Source: Flavitalea sp966112615
GTDB lineage: Bacteria; Bacteroidota; Bacteroidia; Chitinophagales; Chitinophagaceae
Direction: 5' to 3'
Assembly: GCA_966112615.1 (NCBI GenBank)
Contig: CBHWDO010000013.1
Span: forward strand, 1 to 64,000
Length of the DNA stretch: 64,000 bases
In this document: in pieces, positions 1 through 9,279 of the stretch
Position numbering within the stretch: the stretch's first letter is position 1
Layout of the letters: each line of letters opens with the position of its first letter
Made by a program: the position numbers and the translations under genes
Notes under the pieces: generated by a model
The model's input: only the letters and a program-made list of their open reading frames with translations
Told to the model about the DNA's origin: nothing
The model's database searches: none

Positions 1-395
1 ATCTCCTGGCACAACTCCACCAACACCCCATTCGTTCCCTTCGGATGTAGAAAACAAACCATTTTATTGTCAGCTCCCCGTTTAGGCTCCTGGTTCAGCA
101 AAACAAATCCTTCAGATTTTAATCGTTCCATTTCAGCCCTGATATCGGCCACTTCAAAAGCGATATGGTGAATTCCCTCTCCCTTCTTTTCAATGAATTT
201 CTGAATAACCCCTTCTTCTCCAATGTTTTGTAACAGCTCAATCTTTGTTTCCCCTTTTTGGAAAAATGCTGTATCCACTTTTTCAGAAGCCACTGATTCG
301 GTTTTATAGCACTGACAATTCAGCATCTTTTCAAATAAAGGAATGGAACTTGAGAGGTCTTTAACGGCGATCCCTATATGTTCAACTTTAAGCAT
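1..395 (-). CDS. mce: Methylmalonyl-CoA epimerase (3' end cut by window edge)
   Basis: The frame opens at the ATG at 393-395 with MLKVEHIGIAVKDLSSSIPL and stays open for 131 codons to the window edge, ending in VELCQE. The start with a metal-ligand His (VEHIGIAV), the central GIHHIAFEV and the terminal VELCQE are typical of the vicinal-oxygen-chelate epimerase family. These are proteins of about 130-135 residues, so only a few residues are missing. The enzyme interconverts the 2R and 2S epimers of methylmalonyl-CoA in propionate/succinate metabolism. The small B12-binding protein at 13212-13631 belongs to the same general chemistry but is not adjacent. The gene is divergent from iscS. Confidence 0.9.
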   Translation of the reverse strand, partial: MLKVEHIGIAVKDLSSSIPLFEKMLNCQCYKTESVASEKVDTAFFQKGETKIELLQNIGEEGVIQKFIEKKGEGIHHIAFEVADIRAEMERLKSEGFVLLNQEPKRGADNKMVCFLHPKGTNGVLVELCQE

Positions 396-459
396 GTGGA
401 TTATTTAGGTTAACTGTTTACGAGTTTGGTAAAAAAGCCGTCATGGTTTTGCGGCAGGC

Positions 460-489
460 CTAAATTTAGAACCAATTGAACTAAATTTG
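460..489 (+). promoter_or_regulatory. Possible iscS promoter with repeated CTAAATTT
   Basis: CTAAATTT occurs at 460-467 and again at 481-488, a spacing of 21 nt (two helical turns). The second copy overlaps TAAATTTG at 482-489, which matches the Bacteroidota -7 consensus TAnnTTTG and lies about 35 nt before the iscS ATG. No convincing -33 TTTG is seen at the normal distance. Assignment as promoter or regulator site is tentative. Confidence 0.3.
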
Positions 490-524
490 CGTTTAATAAA
501 CTGGATTTAAAACTTATATATTTT

Positions 525-1742
525 ATGCTGAAGCTCCCAATTTACCTGGACCATAATTCTACAACACCTTGTGACCCCCGTGTTGTGGAAACCATGTTGC
601 CATACTTTACGGAAAAGTTTGGTAACGCTGCCAGCCGAAGCCATCCTTTCGGTTGGGAAACTGAAGAGGCGGTAGATTATGCACGTGAGCAGGTTGCTGC
701 TCTGATTGGTGCTGATCCTAAAGAGATCATTTTCACCTCCGGTGCTACAGAAGCCGATAACCTCGCTATCAAAGGTGTTTTTGATATGTATGCCGCAAAA
801 GGAAATCATATCATCACCGCTAATACTGAACACAAAGCTGTACTTGATACCTGTAAACACGTTGAGAAAATGGGTGGCTCAGTTACCTACCTCAATGTAA
901 AAACAGACGGTCTGATCGACCTGGCGGAACTTGAAGCTGCCATCACTCCTAAAACCATCCTCATTGCTATCATGTATGCTAACAATGAAGTTGGAGTGAT
1001 CCAGCCTGTAAAGGAGATCAGCGCGATCGCTAAAAAGCATGGAGTTCTGTTCTTTTCTGATGCAGTTCAGGCAGTTGGTAAGATCCCTGTTGATGTAAAC
1101 AAGGATGGTATCGACCTGATGGCATTCACTGCTCACAAAATGTACGGACCTAAAGGTGTTGGTGCATTGTATGTTCGCCGTAAGAATCCTCGTGTTAAAG
1201 TTACTGCCCAGATGGACGGTGGCGGCCATGAGCGTGGAATGCGCAGTGGTACCCTGAACGTTGCAGGTATCGTAGGTTTCGGAAAAGCTTGTGAGATCGC
1301 AAAGAATGAAATGGCTGCTGATGCAGAACGCCTCAGCAAGCTTCGTGATAAACTGGAAAACGCTTTACTCAAGCTTGAAGAAGCTTATGTAAACGGAAGT
1401 ACAGAACACCGTTTGCCACATGTGGCCAATATCTCTTTCAAATATGTTGAAGGAGAAGGTTTGATGATGGGATTCAATAAGAACATTGCAGTTTCTTCCG
1501 GATCTGCATGTACCTCTGCATCCCTCGAACCATCTTATGTGCTGAAGGCACTGGGATTGGGTGATGACCTGGCACACAGTTCACTGCGTTTCGGACTGGG
1601 TAAATACACCACCGAAGAGCAGATCGATTATACCATCGAACAGGTGAGCAACACCGTTTTGAAACTGAGAGAAATGAGTCCGCTTTGGGAAATGTTCAAG
1701 GAAGGAATTGATATGAACAGCATCGAGTGGGCACATCACTAA
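525..1742 (+). CDS. iscS: Cysteine desulfurase IscS
   Basis: This PLP enzyme removes sulfur from cysteine as a persulfide and passes it to the IscU scaffold for Fe-S cluster assembly and to other thiolation pathways. It has 405 residues, the usual IscS length. The PLP lysine is Lys205 in TAHKMYGPKG and the persulfide cysteine is Cys329 in SSGSACTSASLEPSYVL, a near-perfect match to the IscS active-site loop. The start at 525 gives the expected N-terminus MLKLPIYLDHNSTTP. It heads a compact operon with iscU and iscA (gaps of 30 and 9 nt). No IscR, HscA/HscB or ferredoxin gene accompanies it. Confidence 0.96.
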   Translation: MLKLPIYLDHNSTTPCDPRVVETMLPYFTEKFGNAASRSHPFGWETEEAVDYAREQVAALIGADPKEIIFTSGATEADNLAIKGVFDMYAAKGNHIITANTEHKAVLDTCKHVEKMGGSVTYLNVKTDGLIDLAELEAAITPKTILIAIMYANNEVGVIQPVKEISAIAKKHGVLFFSDAVQAVGKIPVDVNKDGIDLMAFTAHKMYGPKGVGALYVRRKNPRVKVTAQMDGGGHERGMRSGTLNVAGIVGFGKACEIAKNEMAADAERLSKLRDKLENALLKLEEAYVNGSTEHRLPHVANISFKYVEGEGLMMGFNKNIAVSSGSACTSASLEPSYVLKALGLGDDLAHSSLRFGLGKYTTEEQIDYTIEQVSNTVLKLREMSPLWEMFKEGIDMNSIEWAHH

Positions 1743-1772
1743 AATTCAACAAACCAACAAAAACAAATTATC

Positions 1773-2192
1773 ATGGCATATTCAGAAAAAGTAATTGACC
1801 ACTATTCCAACCCCAAGAACGTTGGAACCCTTGATAAAGCAAAAGCAAATGTAGGAACCGGCCTGGTGGGTGCACCAGAGTGCGGCGACGTAATGCGCCT
1901 CCAGATCGAAGTTGACGAAGCTTCCGGTTTGATCAAGGATGCAAAATTTAAAACATTCGGTTGCGGATCAGCGATCGCTTCATCTTCTGTAGCTACAGAA
2001 TGGCTGAAGGGAAAAACTGTTGACGAAGCACTGAAGATCGATAACATGGATATCGTGGAAGAACTGAACCTTCCTCCGGTAAAAATTCACTGTTCTGTAC
2101 TGGCTGAAGATGCTATCAAAGCAGCTATCAACGATTACAGGAAAAAGCAGGGAATGGAAGAGATCCAGTTCGATGAGAAAGTAGTACACTAA
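1773..2192 (+). CDS. iscU: Fe-S cluster scaffold IscU
   Basis: IscU is the scaffold on which the Fe-S cluster is built with sulfur from IscS. The 139-residue protein opens MAYSEKVIDHYSNPKNVG. It keeps the three cluster cysteines in their usual contexts: APECGDVM (with the Asp after Cys-Gly), FGCGSAIASSS and IHCSVLAEDAI. The last stretch has the Lys-Ile-His-Cys form of the chaperone-recognition segment (LPPVK) even though no HscA/HscB is encoded nearby. Second gene of the iscSUA operon. Confidence 0.96.
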   Translation: MAYSEKVIDHYSNPKNVGTLDKAKANVGTGLVGAPECGDVMRLQIEVDEASGLIKDAKFKTFGCGSAIASSSVATEWLKGKTVDEALKIDNMDIVEELNLPPVKIHCSVLAEDAIKAAINDYRKKQGMEEIQFDEKVVH

Positions 2193-2201
2193 TCATATAT
2201 T

Positions 2202-2534
2202 ATGATCTACGTAAGTGATAAAGCAAGAGAAAAGGTCAGGAAATTGATGTCAGACGCCAACATCGCAGAGCAGGATGGTTATTTCCTCCGTGTTTCTGTA
2301 GTTGGTGGTGGCTGCTCGGGACTGTCGTACAAACTTGACTTCGATAATGAATCGAAGCCAATGGACCAGGTGTTTGAAGATAATGATGTAAAAGTGGTGA
2401 CAGACCTGAAGAGTTTTCTTTACCTGGTAAATACAACACTTGACTTTTCTGATGGGCTGAATGGAAAAGGGTTTTACTTCAGTAATCCCAATGCCAGCAG
2501 GTCATGCGGATGCGGTGAAAGTTTTGCCGTGTAA
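2202..2534 (+). CDS. iscA: A-type Fe-S carrier protein IscA
   Basis: A 110-residue HesB/IscA-family protein that carries iron or assembled clusters from the scaffold to target apoproteins. The three conserved cysteines are present: one in GGGCSGLSYKLDF and two in SRSCGCGESF near the C-terminus. It starts 9 nt after iscU and ends just ahead of a strong hairpin terminator, so it closes the isc operon. Confidence 0.94.
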   Translation: MIYVSDKAREKVRKLMSDANIAEQDGYFLRVSVVGGGCSGLSYKLDFDNESKPMDQVFEDNDVKVVTDLKSFLYLVNTTLDFSDGLNGKGFYFSNPNASRSCGCGESFAV

Positions 2535-2557
2535 CAACTTCTGTTACAATATTGAGG

Positions 2558-2586
2558 GCGCGAAGCAAGAAGCTTCGCGCTTTTTT
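2558..2586 (+). terminator. Rho-independent terminator of iscSUA
   Basis: A perfect 9-bp stem, GCGCGAAGC (2558-2566) with GCTTCGCGC (2572-2580), closes a five-base loop and is followed directly by six T residues. It lies 24 nt after the iscA stop and separates isc from gldF. Confidence 0.93.
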
Positions 2587-2630
2587 CGTTTAAAGGCCTG
2601 TCTTTCAATTTTCTCATTATTTTCGTTCAT

Positions 2631-3350
2631 ATGTGGGCAATTTGTAAAAAAGAACTCCGGCAGTTTTTCAGTAACCTCACCGGCCTGATCACGATAGCAG
2701 TCTTTCTTTTATTGAACGGGTTGATCCTGTTCGTATTTCCTGATAATATTCTTGATTATGGATATGCTACGCTCGACAGGTTCTTTCAACTGGCGCCATT
2801 CATTTTATTATTCCTGATCCCGGCAATCACCATGAGAAGTTTTTCTGATGAATTCAGGGCAGGAACTTTTGAGATACTTCAAACCAAGCCACTCACCAGG
2901 TCACAGATCATAGGAGGAAAATATTTTGCATCCTTACTGGTGGTGATCATTGCCATCATTCCAACTATCATTTATGCAATCAGTGTTCAAAAGCTTTCTG
3001 CAGTTGGTGGCATTGATACCGGCGCAACCATCGGATCCTATCTTGGATTAATCTTACTTTCAGCTGTCTTTGCCGCGATCAGTATATTCAGCAGTTCGCT
3101 TACTCCAAATGCAGTGGTCGCTTTTGTGCTGGGTGCTTTTTTATGTTTTTTGATCTATAATGGTTTTGAAGCGATTAGCAGGATCCCTGCTTTTGAGGCA
3201 GGTGCTGATTATTATATTGCCATGCTCGGGATAGATTTTCATTACAAGAGCATCAGTCGGGGTGTAATTGATACCCGCGACCTGGTTTACTTTCTTTCAG
3301 TGATCAGTTTCTTTTTATTAATCACCAACAAGAATCTCCTGAACCGCTAA
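2631..3350 (+). CDS. gldF: Gliding-associated ABC transporter permease GldF
   Basis: An ABC-2-type permease of 239 residues with about six membrane segments. After the first two helices it has SDEFRAGTFEILQTKPLTRS, the typical amphipathic loop of the GldF/NosY-like permeases of Bacteroidota. With GldG and an ATPase (GldA, not in this window) it forms the gliding-motility-associated ABC transporter. In many non-gliding Bacteroidota the pair is also present, so it does not prove gliding. One base separates its stop from the gldG start, indicating co-translation. Confidence 0.88.
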   Translation: MWAICKKELRQFFSNLTGLITIAVFLLLNGLILFVFPDNILDYGYATLDRFFQLAPFILLFLIPAITMRSFSDEFRAGTFEILQTKPLTRSQIIGGKYFASLLVVIIAIIPTIIYAISVQKLSAVGGIDTGATIGSYLGLILLSAVFAAISIFSSSLTPNAVVAFVLGAFLCFLIYNGFEAISRIPAFEAGADYYIAMLGIDFHYKSISRGVIDTRDLVYFLSVISFFLLITNKNLLNR

Positions 3351-3351
3351 T

Positions 3352-5058
3352 ATGGAAAAGATCATACGTTCAAAATATGGATGGGTGCTGGTAATTGTAG
3401 TGTTGGTGCTGATCAATTACCTCACATCAGTGGTACATACAAGGATCGACCTTACTGCAGAGAAAAGATATACTCTTTCAACCCCCACTAAGAAATTACT
3501 TAACAGGCTGAATGATAAAGTAAGCATCACGGTATTTCTTGATGGTGATATGCCTGCTGGTTTTAAACAACTCTCAAATGCTTCCCGTGAATTACTGGAA
3601 GAATTCAGGGAACTCAGCCGGAATAATATCAACATAAAATTTCAAAAACCTGGAGATGGGCTGGAAGATACTGCCAAAGCGGCTTTTATAACTTATGTTT
3701 CCGATTCACTAGGTATTAAACCAACAAATGTAAAAGTAACTGCAAAGGCAGGGGAAGCACAGGAAGAAAGACTGGTGTATGCAGGTGCAATGGTAAGTTC
3801 AGGCGGAATAAATTTTCCGGTGAATTTTTTGCAGGGACAAAGTCTTACCGGCGGCTACGAATCTCTCAACAATGCTGAAGCATTACTGGAATACAAATTT
3901 GCAAATGCGATCGACAAGATCACACGTGACTCAGTTCCAAATATTGGCTACCTGGTAGGAAATGGAGAGCCATTGAGTTATAATATTTATGACCTGATTG
4001 AAAATACCCTCAAACCAAATTATGGATTTGGATTCTTGCCAATAGATAGTGTTCCATTTATTCCTGCTGATTTTGATGCGATGATGATCGTTAAGCCAAC
4101 ATCAGGATTTACAGATGATCAGAAATTAAAACTGGATCAGTATGTCATGAATGGAGGAAAGATCATCTGGATGATCGACAGATTATATGCCGAGATGGAC
4201 AGCCTGATGCGGAAAAGAAGTGATTTTATTGCCTTCGACAGAAACCTGAATCTTGATGACCTGCTATTCCGGTATGGAGTGCGCATTAATCCTGATTTGC
4301 TCCAGGATCTGCAATCTGAGAAAATCCCTATGGTGGTAGGAACTATGGGTGACCAGCCCCAGATGCAATTGATCCCATGGCCATATTTTCCATTGTTATC
4401 AAACTATAATGGCCATCCTATCAGTAAGAACCTGGATAATGTATTGTCGATTTTTCCAAATTCAATGGATACGGTAGCTGCCGAAGGAGTAAAGAAAACA
4501 TTTTTATTATCCAGTTCAGCCAATACCCGCTTGCTGACGACTCCTGCAATTGTTTCACTCAATAGTGTTCAAACGGAAGCAGATCTCAGGACCTTCAATA
4601 AATCAAATATTCCTGTTGCAGTTTTGTTGGAAGGAAACTTCACTTCACTATATAATAACAGGCTGCCGTTGGAAGTAGCGCAACAACTGCAGAGATTTGG
4701 GAAGCCATATAAGAATCGTTCAGAGAATAACAGCATGATCGTAATTTCTGATGCAGATATAGCTACGAATGTAGTAACGCAGGAAGAAGGTCCTTTACCT
4801 ATGGGCTATAACCAGTTTACGCAGGTTCAGCATGCCAATAAAGATTTCCTGTTGAACTGCATTGAGTACCTGGTTAATCCGCAAGGCGTGCTGGAAGCCC
4901 GTTCCAAGGATGTAGCCCTTCGATTGCTGGATCCTAAAAAAGTTGATGCAGAAAAATCAACCTGGCAGTTTATCAATGTTGCAGTTCCGGTATTGATCAT
5001 CCTGCTGGCCGCTTTATTGTATCAATATGTAAGAAAGCGGAAATACACGAGGGCCTAA
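3352..5058 (+). CDS. gldG: Gliding-associated ABC transporter auxiliary protein GldG
   Basis: A 568-residue protein with an N-terminal membrane anchor (about residues 10-28), a large extracytoplasmic region and a C-terminal anchor (about 543-562, followed by YVRKRKYTRA). The N-terminal segment RIDLTAEKRYTLS followed by KLLNRLNDKVSITVFLDGDMP is the recognisable GldG/ABC_transp_aux signature. The later NGGKIIWMIDRLYAEMDSL stretch belongs to the same family. It is translationally linked to gldF. Family membership is clear; the biochemical role of GldG is poorly defined. Confidence 0.88.
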   Translation: MEKIIRSKYGWVLVIVVLVLINYLTSVVHTRIDLTAEKRYTLSTPTKKLLNRLNDKVSITVFLDGDMPAGFKQLSNASRELLEEFRELSRNNINIKFQKPGDGLEDTAKAAFITYVSDSLGIKPTNVKVTAKAGEAQEERLVYAGAMVSSGGINFPVNFLQGQSLTGGYESLNNAEALLEYKFANAIDKITRDSVPNIGYLVGNGEPLSYNIYDLIENTLKPNYGFGFLPIDSVPFIPADFDAMMIVKPTSGFTDDQKLKLDQYVMNGGKIIWMIDRLYAEMDSLMRKRSDFIAFDRNLNLDDLLFRYGVRINPDLLQDLQSEKIPMVVGTMGDQPQMQLIPWPYFPLLSNYNGHPISKNLDNVLSIFPNSMDTVAAEGVKKTFLLSSSANTRLLTTPAIVSLNSVQTEADLRTFNKSNIPVAVLLEGNFTSLYNNRLPLEVAQQLQRFGKPYKNRSENNSMIVISDADIATNVVTQEEGPLPMGYNQFTQVQHANKDFLLNCIEYLVNPQGVLEARSKDVALRLLDPKKVDAEKSTWQFINVAVPVLIILLAALLYQYVRKRKYTRA

Positions 5059-5082
5059 ATGCAGGACTTGTTCCGTTCTGTT

Positions 5083-5090
5083 TATCTTTG
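5083..5090 (+). promoter_or_regulatory. -7 element before the TerC gene
   Basis: TATCTTTG matches the Bacteroidota -7 consensus TAnnTTTG exactly and ends 17 nt before the ATG at 5108. No good -33 box is seen 18-20 nt upstream. Confidence 0.4.
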
Positions 5091-5107
5091 CAACCTTAAT
5101 TTTTGGC

Positions 5108-6076
5108 ATGAATACGGAAACAATTACGTACCTGGTATTTGGAGGGATATTGGTGTTGGCATTGATCTTCGACCTGGGATTACTCAGCAAGAAGAACACA
5201 CATATCACAATTCAGAAGGCTTTGTGGCAGACAATATTCTGGGTGTCACTAGCGCTGGCATTCATGGGATTTGTATGGTATGAAGAAGGTCAGAAAGCAG
5301 CCCTGGAATACCTTAGTGCTTATCTCACAGAATGGTCGTTAAGTATTGATAACATATTTGTTTTCATTTTGATTCTCTCGTTCTTTGGCATCAGGGAAGC
5401 ATTTTATGCACGTGTGTTGTTGATAGGAATCATGATGGCGATTGTTTTCAGGTTGATCTTCATAACTGTAGGAATTGCACTGGTTCAGCGTTTTGAATGG
5501 CTGTTATATATATTTGGAGTCATACTTGTGGTTACAGGTATCAAGATGTTCAGTGCAAAAGAAAGTGAAGAAACGGATATGGGGGAGAACGCTGTCTATA
5601 AGTTGCTGAAAAGATTTCTACCACTTGTACCCCATGATGGTAACGGAAAATTCAGTGTAAGGGTTGAAGGCAAAAAGTATTACACCAGTATGTTTGTGGT
5701 GGTGGTTATGCTGGCAACAACAGATATCATTTTTGCAGTAGATTCTATACCTGCAGTATTCGGAATCTCACAGAACAGGCTGGTGATCTATACTTCCAAC
5801 ATTTTTGCTGTACTCGGATTAAGGTCTTTATATTTTCTGCTGAAAGGAGCTGTGAATAAATTTGCTTACCTGCAGCAGGGAATTGCCGTGGTATTGGTAT
5901 TTATTGGTTTGAAGATGCTGGTGGCTATGTTCCACGTGCATATTCCTGTTTATGTATCACTGCTGGTAATTCTTGTATGTATTGCGGCATCCATTGTATA
6001 TTCTATTCAGGTGGCCAATAAAGAAGCAGAAGAAAAAGAGAAAGAAGCGAGGGCAGGCGATATCGATCTTCATTAA
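5108..6076 (+). CDS. TerC/Alx family integral membrane protein
   Basis: A 322-residue protein with about nine membrane helices and a charged cytoplasmic tail (KEAEEKEKEARAGDIDLH). The two acidic membrane motifs of the TerC family are present: SLSIDNIFVFILILSFF near residue 80 and ATTDIIFAVDSIPAVFGI near residue 205. Members such as Alx and TerC are linked to manganese export, tellurite resistance and metalation of exported proteins. The substrate cannot be read from the sequence. It starts 49 nt after gldG behind its own -7 element. Nothing nearby suggests a tellurite cluster, so a general Mn-handling role is more likely. Confidence 0.88.
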   Translation: MNTETITYLVFGGILVLALIFDLGLLSKKNTHITIQKALWQTIFWVSLALAFMGFVWYEEGQKAALEYLSAYLTEWSLSIDNIFVFILILSFFGIREAFYARVLLIGIMMAIVFRLIFITVGIALVQRFEWLLYIFGVILVVTGIKMFSAKESEETDMGENAVYKLLKRFLPLVPHDGNGKFSVRVEGKKYYTSMFVVVVMLATTDIIFAVDSIPAVFGISQNRLVIYTSNIFAVLGLRSLYFLLKGAVNKFAYLQQGIAVVLVFIGLKMLVAMFHVHIPVYVSLLVILVCIAASIVYSIQVANKEAEEKEKEARAGDIDLH

Positions 6077-6085
6077 ATTCATTTA

Positions 6086-8548
6086 TTGAAATACTATATC
6101 AACGATATAAAGAATATTCTTGATGCAGGCGTCATAGCAGCAGGAGAGAATAATGTAATTGACCATTTGTTATTAGACAGCCGGAAACTTTTATTTCCGG
6201 CTGGTTCATTATTTTTTGCATTAAAGACCTCGCATCGGAATGCTATCCAGTTTCTTCCGGAGTTGTATGATAATGGAGTCAGAAATTTTGTTGTGATGGA
6301 AGAGGTGGATTCTACGCAATACATTGGTGCCAATATTTTAAAGTTACCAGATGCTTTGCATGCACTGCAAACGCTGGTGGCGCACCATCGTGCTAATTTT
6401 AATTATCCTGTTATCGGGATCACGGGAAGTAATGGAAAGACCATCATCAAAGAATGGTTACACCAGTTGCTGATGGATAAATTCAGTGTTGTCAGAAGTC
6501 CCAGAAGTTATAATTCCCAGATCGGTGTGCCGCTTAGTGTATGGCAGATGAATGAACACCATACCATGGGCATTTTTGAAGCAGGCATTTCGAAGTCTGG
6601 TGAAATGAATATTTTGCAGAAGATCATTCAGCCAACCATTGGAATACTGACCAACCTGGGAGCCGCTCACAATGAGGGTTTCAGCAGTATGGAAGAAAAG
6701 CTGGAAGAAAAACTGCTTCTTTTCCAGGGTGTAAAAAAACTGATTTATTGCAGCGATCATTCATTGATTGAAGATCATATACATCAATCATTTACTGAAG
6801 ATCAATTATTCAGCTGGAGTTATAAAAAGAGCGCAACACTTCAAATAATTAAGGTTGAAAAAACTGGTCATTATACTGATCTTGTAGGGATCTATGATGG
6901 TAAAAATGTTTCAGTAAGTATACCATTCCAGGATAAAGCATATATCGAAAATGCCATTCATTGCTGGTGTGTGTTACTTTATCTAGGTTTGAACACAGAA
7001 GGGATACGACATTTATTGCCAGTGGCCATGCGACTTGAACTGAAAAAAGGTCTGCATAATAATTCTATCATCAACGATAGTTACAGTGCTGATTTAAGTT
7101 CACTGGAAATTGCCCTTGATTTCCTTTCACAGCAACAGCAGCATCCAAAAAGAACGGTTATACTTACAGATATCCTGGAGTCAGGTATGCATGAAGATGA
7201 ACTGTATGAGAAAGTTGCACAATCCCTTGTCAAGAGAAATATTGATCGTTTGATTGGTGTGGGTTTGCAGATATCTCTTCATGAGAAAAAATTTATTGAT
7301 GCAGGCATAAAAGATTGCAGTTTCTATACTTCTGTTGATGATCTGAAAGAAAAATTTCCCCATCTGCCATTTCATGATGAAGTGATCCTTTTCAAAGGTG
7401 CCAGGAAATTTGGGTTGGAATCCTTCGTGCATTTGATGGAAGAAAAAGTTCATCAGACGATGATGGAGATCAATCTGAATTCATTGTTACAAAATCTTTC
7501 TTCCTATAAAGCTTTATTGAAACCGGGTACAAAAGTGATGGCGATGGTCAAAGCATTTTCTTATGGAAGTGGAAGCTTTGAAATAGCGAATGCCCTTCAG
7601 TTTCATAAGATCGATTACCTAGCTGTTGCATATACGGATGAAGGAATTGATCTGCGGAAAGGAGGGATCCGATTACCGATCATGGTGATGAATGCCGATA
7701 GTTCTTCTTTTGAATCATTGGTAGAATATAACCTCGAGCCTGATATCTATTCATTGAATTTTCTGAAACAATTCAATCATTACCTGGATTCTGAAGGAAT
7801 CAGTGAGTTCCCGGTGCATATCGAATTGGAAACGGGCATGAACAGGTTAGGATTTGAAGAGAAGGATATTCTTGCTATGATGGAGATCATCAGGAACGGA
7901 AACTTTGCAGTTCGATCGGTATTCACCCATTTTGTTGGAAGTGAAGATCCGTTGGAAGATGAATTTACCAGGCAGCAGGCCGAAAAATTTGCAAGACTAG
8001 TGGGTAAAATAGAATCAGATCTTGGATACAAAGTGATCCGTCATGCAGCCAATACATCGGGGATCAACAGGCACAGGGATTTTCATTTTGATATGGTGCG
8101 ATTAGGGATCGGGTTATATGGGATCGATAGTTCCGGAGACCGCAGACTGGAATTGACGGAAGTATCGAGGCTCAAATCAACAATTGCCCAGATCAGGCAT
8201 TTACCGGCCGGGGAAACGGTCAGCTATAATCGCCGGGGTGTACTGAAAAGAGATTCTGTAATTGCCACTGTCAGGATCGGTTATGCCGACGGTTATTCCC
8301 GCAAACTCGGTCATGGTAAGGGGTTTATGCTGGTTCATGGCCAGCCGGCACCGGTGGTTGGGACAGTTTGCATGGATATGACCATGATCGATATTACTGA
8401 TATCCCTGGTGTAATGGAAGGGGAGGAGGTTATTGTGTTTGGTCCTGAGTTATCGGTAAAACAGTTGGCTGTGTGGGCAGAAACCATTCCTTATGAGATC
8501 CTTACAGGCATTTCGCAGCGTGTGAAAAGAGTTTATTATCAGGAATAG
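6086..8548 (+). CDS. Bifunctional MurF ligase / alanine racemase
   Basis: One 820-residue chain joins two peptidoglycan enzymes, an arrangement well known in Bacteroidota. Residues 1-450 are UDP-MurNAc-tripeptide:D-Ala-D-Ala ligase, with the ATP loop GITGSNGKT at 111-119 and later Mur-ligase motifs (NDSYSADLSSLEIALDFL). Residues from about 455 form a fold-III alanine racemase with the PLP lysine at Lys489 (MVKAFSYGSG), ELETGMNRLGF, and the C-terminal VGTVCMDMTMIDIT. The fusion supplies D-Ala and then uses its dipeptide product. Translation must begin at the TTG at 6086, since no ATG exists at the right place and the frame upstream belongs to TerC. The gap to TerC is 9 nt. Confidence 0.93.
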   Translation: MKYYINDIKNILDAGVIAAGENNVIDHLLLDSRKLLFPAGSLFFALKTSHRNAIQFLPELYDNGVRNFVVMEEVDSTQYIGANILKLPDALHALQTLVAHHRANFNYPVIGITGSNGKTIIKEWLHQLLMDKFSVVRSPRSYNSQIGVPLSVWQMNEHHTMGIFEAGISKSGEMNILQKIIQPTIGILTNLGAAHNEGFSSMEEKLEEKLLLFQGVKKLIYCSDHSLIEDHIHQSFTEDQLFSWSYKKSATLQIIKVEKTGHYTDLVGIYDGKNVSVSIPFQDKAYIENAIHCWCVLLYLGLNTEGIRHLLPVAMRLELKKGLHNNSIINDSYSADLSSLEIALDFLSQQQQHPKRTVILTDILESGMHEDELYEKVAQSLVKRNIDRLIGVGLQISLHEKKFIDAGIKDCSFYTSVDDLKEKFPHLPFHDEVILFKGARKFGLESFVHLMEEKVHQTMMEINLNSLLQNLSSYKALLKPGTKVMAMVKAFSYGSGSFEIANALQFHKIDYLAVAYTDEGIDLRKGGIRLPIMVMNADSSSFESLVEYNLEPDIYSLNFLKQFNHYLDSEGISEFPVHIELETGMNRLGFEEKDILAMMEIIRNGNFAVRSVFTHFVGSEDPLEDEFTRQQAEKFARLVGKIESDLGYKVIRHAANTSGINRHRDFHFDMVRLGIGLYGIDSSGDRRLELTEVSRLKSTIAQIRHLPAGETVSYNRRGVLKRDSVIATVRIGYADGYSRKLGHGKGFMLVHGQPAPVVGTVCMDMTMIDITDIPGVMEGEEVIVFGPELSVKQLAVWAETIPYEILTGISQRVKRVYYQE

Positions 8549-8565
8549 CGGGAATAGTATTTCAT

Positions 8566-8573
8566 TATCTTTG
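8566..8573 (+). promoter_or_regulatory. -7 element before lspA
   Basis: TATCTTTG fits TAnnTTTG exactly and lies 20 nt before the GTG start of lspA. The -33 region is poor, so this may be a weak internal promoter after murF-alr. Confidence 0.4.
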
Positions 8574-8593
8574 AAACGATTAAAATTGATACA

Positions 8594-9268
8594 GTGAAAG
8601 GTAGAACCATTGCCATTATCATTATTGCAATATTGCTGGCAGACCAGGTGCTGAAGTTTTGGGTAAAGACCAATATGCTTTATGGAGAGCAGATCTTCGT
8701 GTTTGGCAGATGGTTCCGGTTATTCTTTATTGAAAATGAAGGGATGGCCTGGGGTTGGAAATTTGGCGGAAGCTGGGGAAAGCTTGCGCTTACCATATTC
8801 AGGTTGATTGCAGTGGTGTTTGGAGTTTTCTATATCAGGAGTATCATCAAACAAAAATATCATAAGGGATTCATTGTTTGTGTGGGGCTGATCTTTGCTG
8901 GAGCGCTTGGAAACCTTATTGACAGTATGTTCTATGGGATGATCTTTTCCGCGAGTGATCATGGATTGCCATTGGCAAAAGTGTTTCCGCAGGGCGGAGG
9001 TTATGCCGGTTTTCTTCATGGGCGAGTTGTAGACATGTTTTATGTACCGATCATTGAAGATAAAATGCTTCCTGATTGGATCCCTATCTGGGGTGGTGAA
9101 CCATTTACTTTCTTTGCTCCGATTTTTAATCTGGCCGATGCATCCATATCTATTGGTGTGATAGCCATACTTTTATTTCAGAAGAAATTCTTTCATAAGG
9201 AGCCCGGAAATGGTAATCCAACTATCGAAACTAATACACCCGTGAACGATACGGTACAGGTTTTGTAG
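8594..9268 (+). CDS. lspA: Lipoprotein signal peptidase (signal peptidase II)
   Basis: This inner-membrane aspartyl protease cleaves the signal peptide ahead of the lipidated cysteine of prolipoproteins. Four membrane helices are visible. The two catalytic aspartates are Asp110 in GNLIDSMFYG and Asp182 in FNLADASISIG. At 224 residues it is longer than the enterobacterial enzyme (about 165) because of a periplasmic insertion between the catalytic residues, usual in Bacteroidota, and a C-terminal tail. Translation starts at GTG 8594. The window encodes many lipoproteins that would be its substrates. Confidence 0.92.
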   Translation: MKGRTIAIIIIAILLADQVLKFWVKTNMLYGEQIFVFGRWFRLFFIENEGMAWGWKFGGSWGKLALTIFRLIAVVFGVFYIRSIIKQKYHKGFIVCVGLIFAGALGNLIDSMFYGMIFSASDHGLPLAKVFPQGGGYAGFLHGRVVDMFYVPIIEDKMLPDWIPIWGGEPFTFFAPIFNLADASISIGVIAILLFQKKFFHKEPGNGNPTIETNTPVNDTVQVL

Positions 9269-9279
9269 TTAATAACACC

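Noticed and set aside
2461..2688. 75-residue ORF across the iscA end and gldF start
   Set aside because: It crosses the strong isc terminator and overlaps both real genes in another frame.
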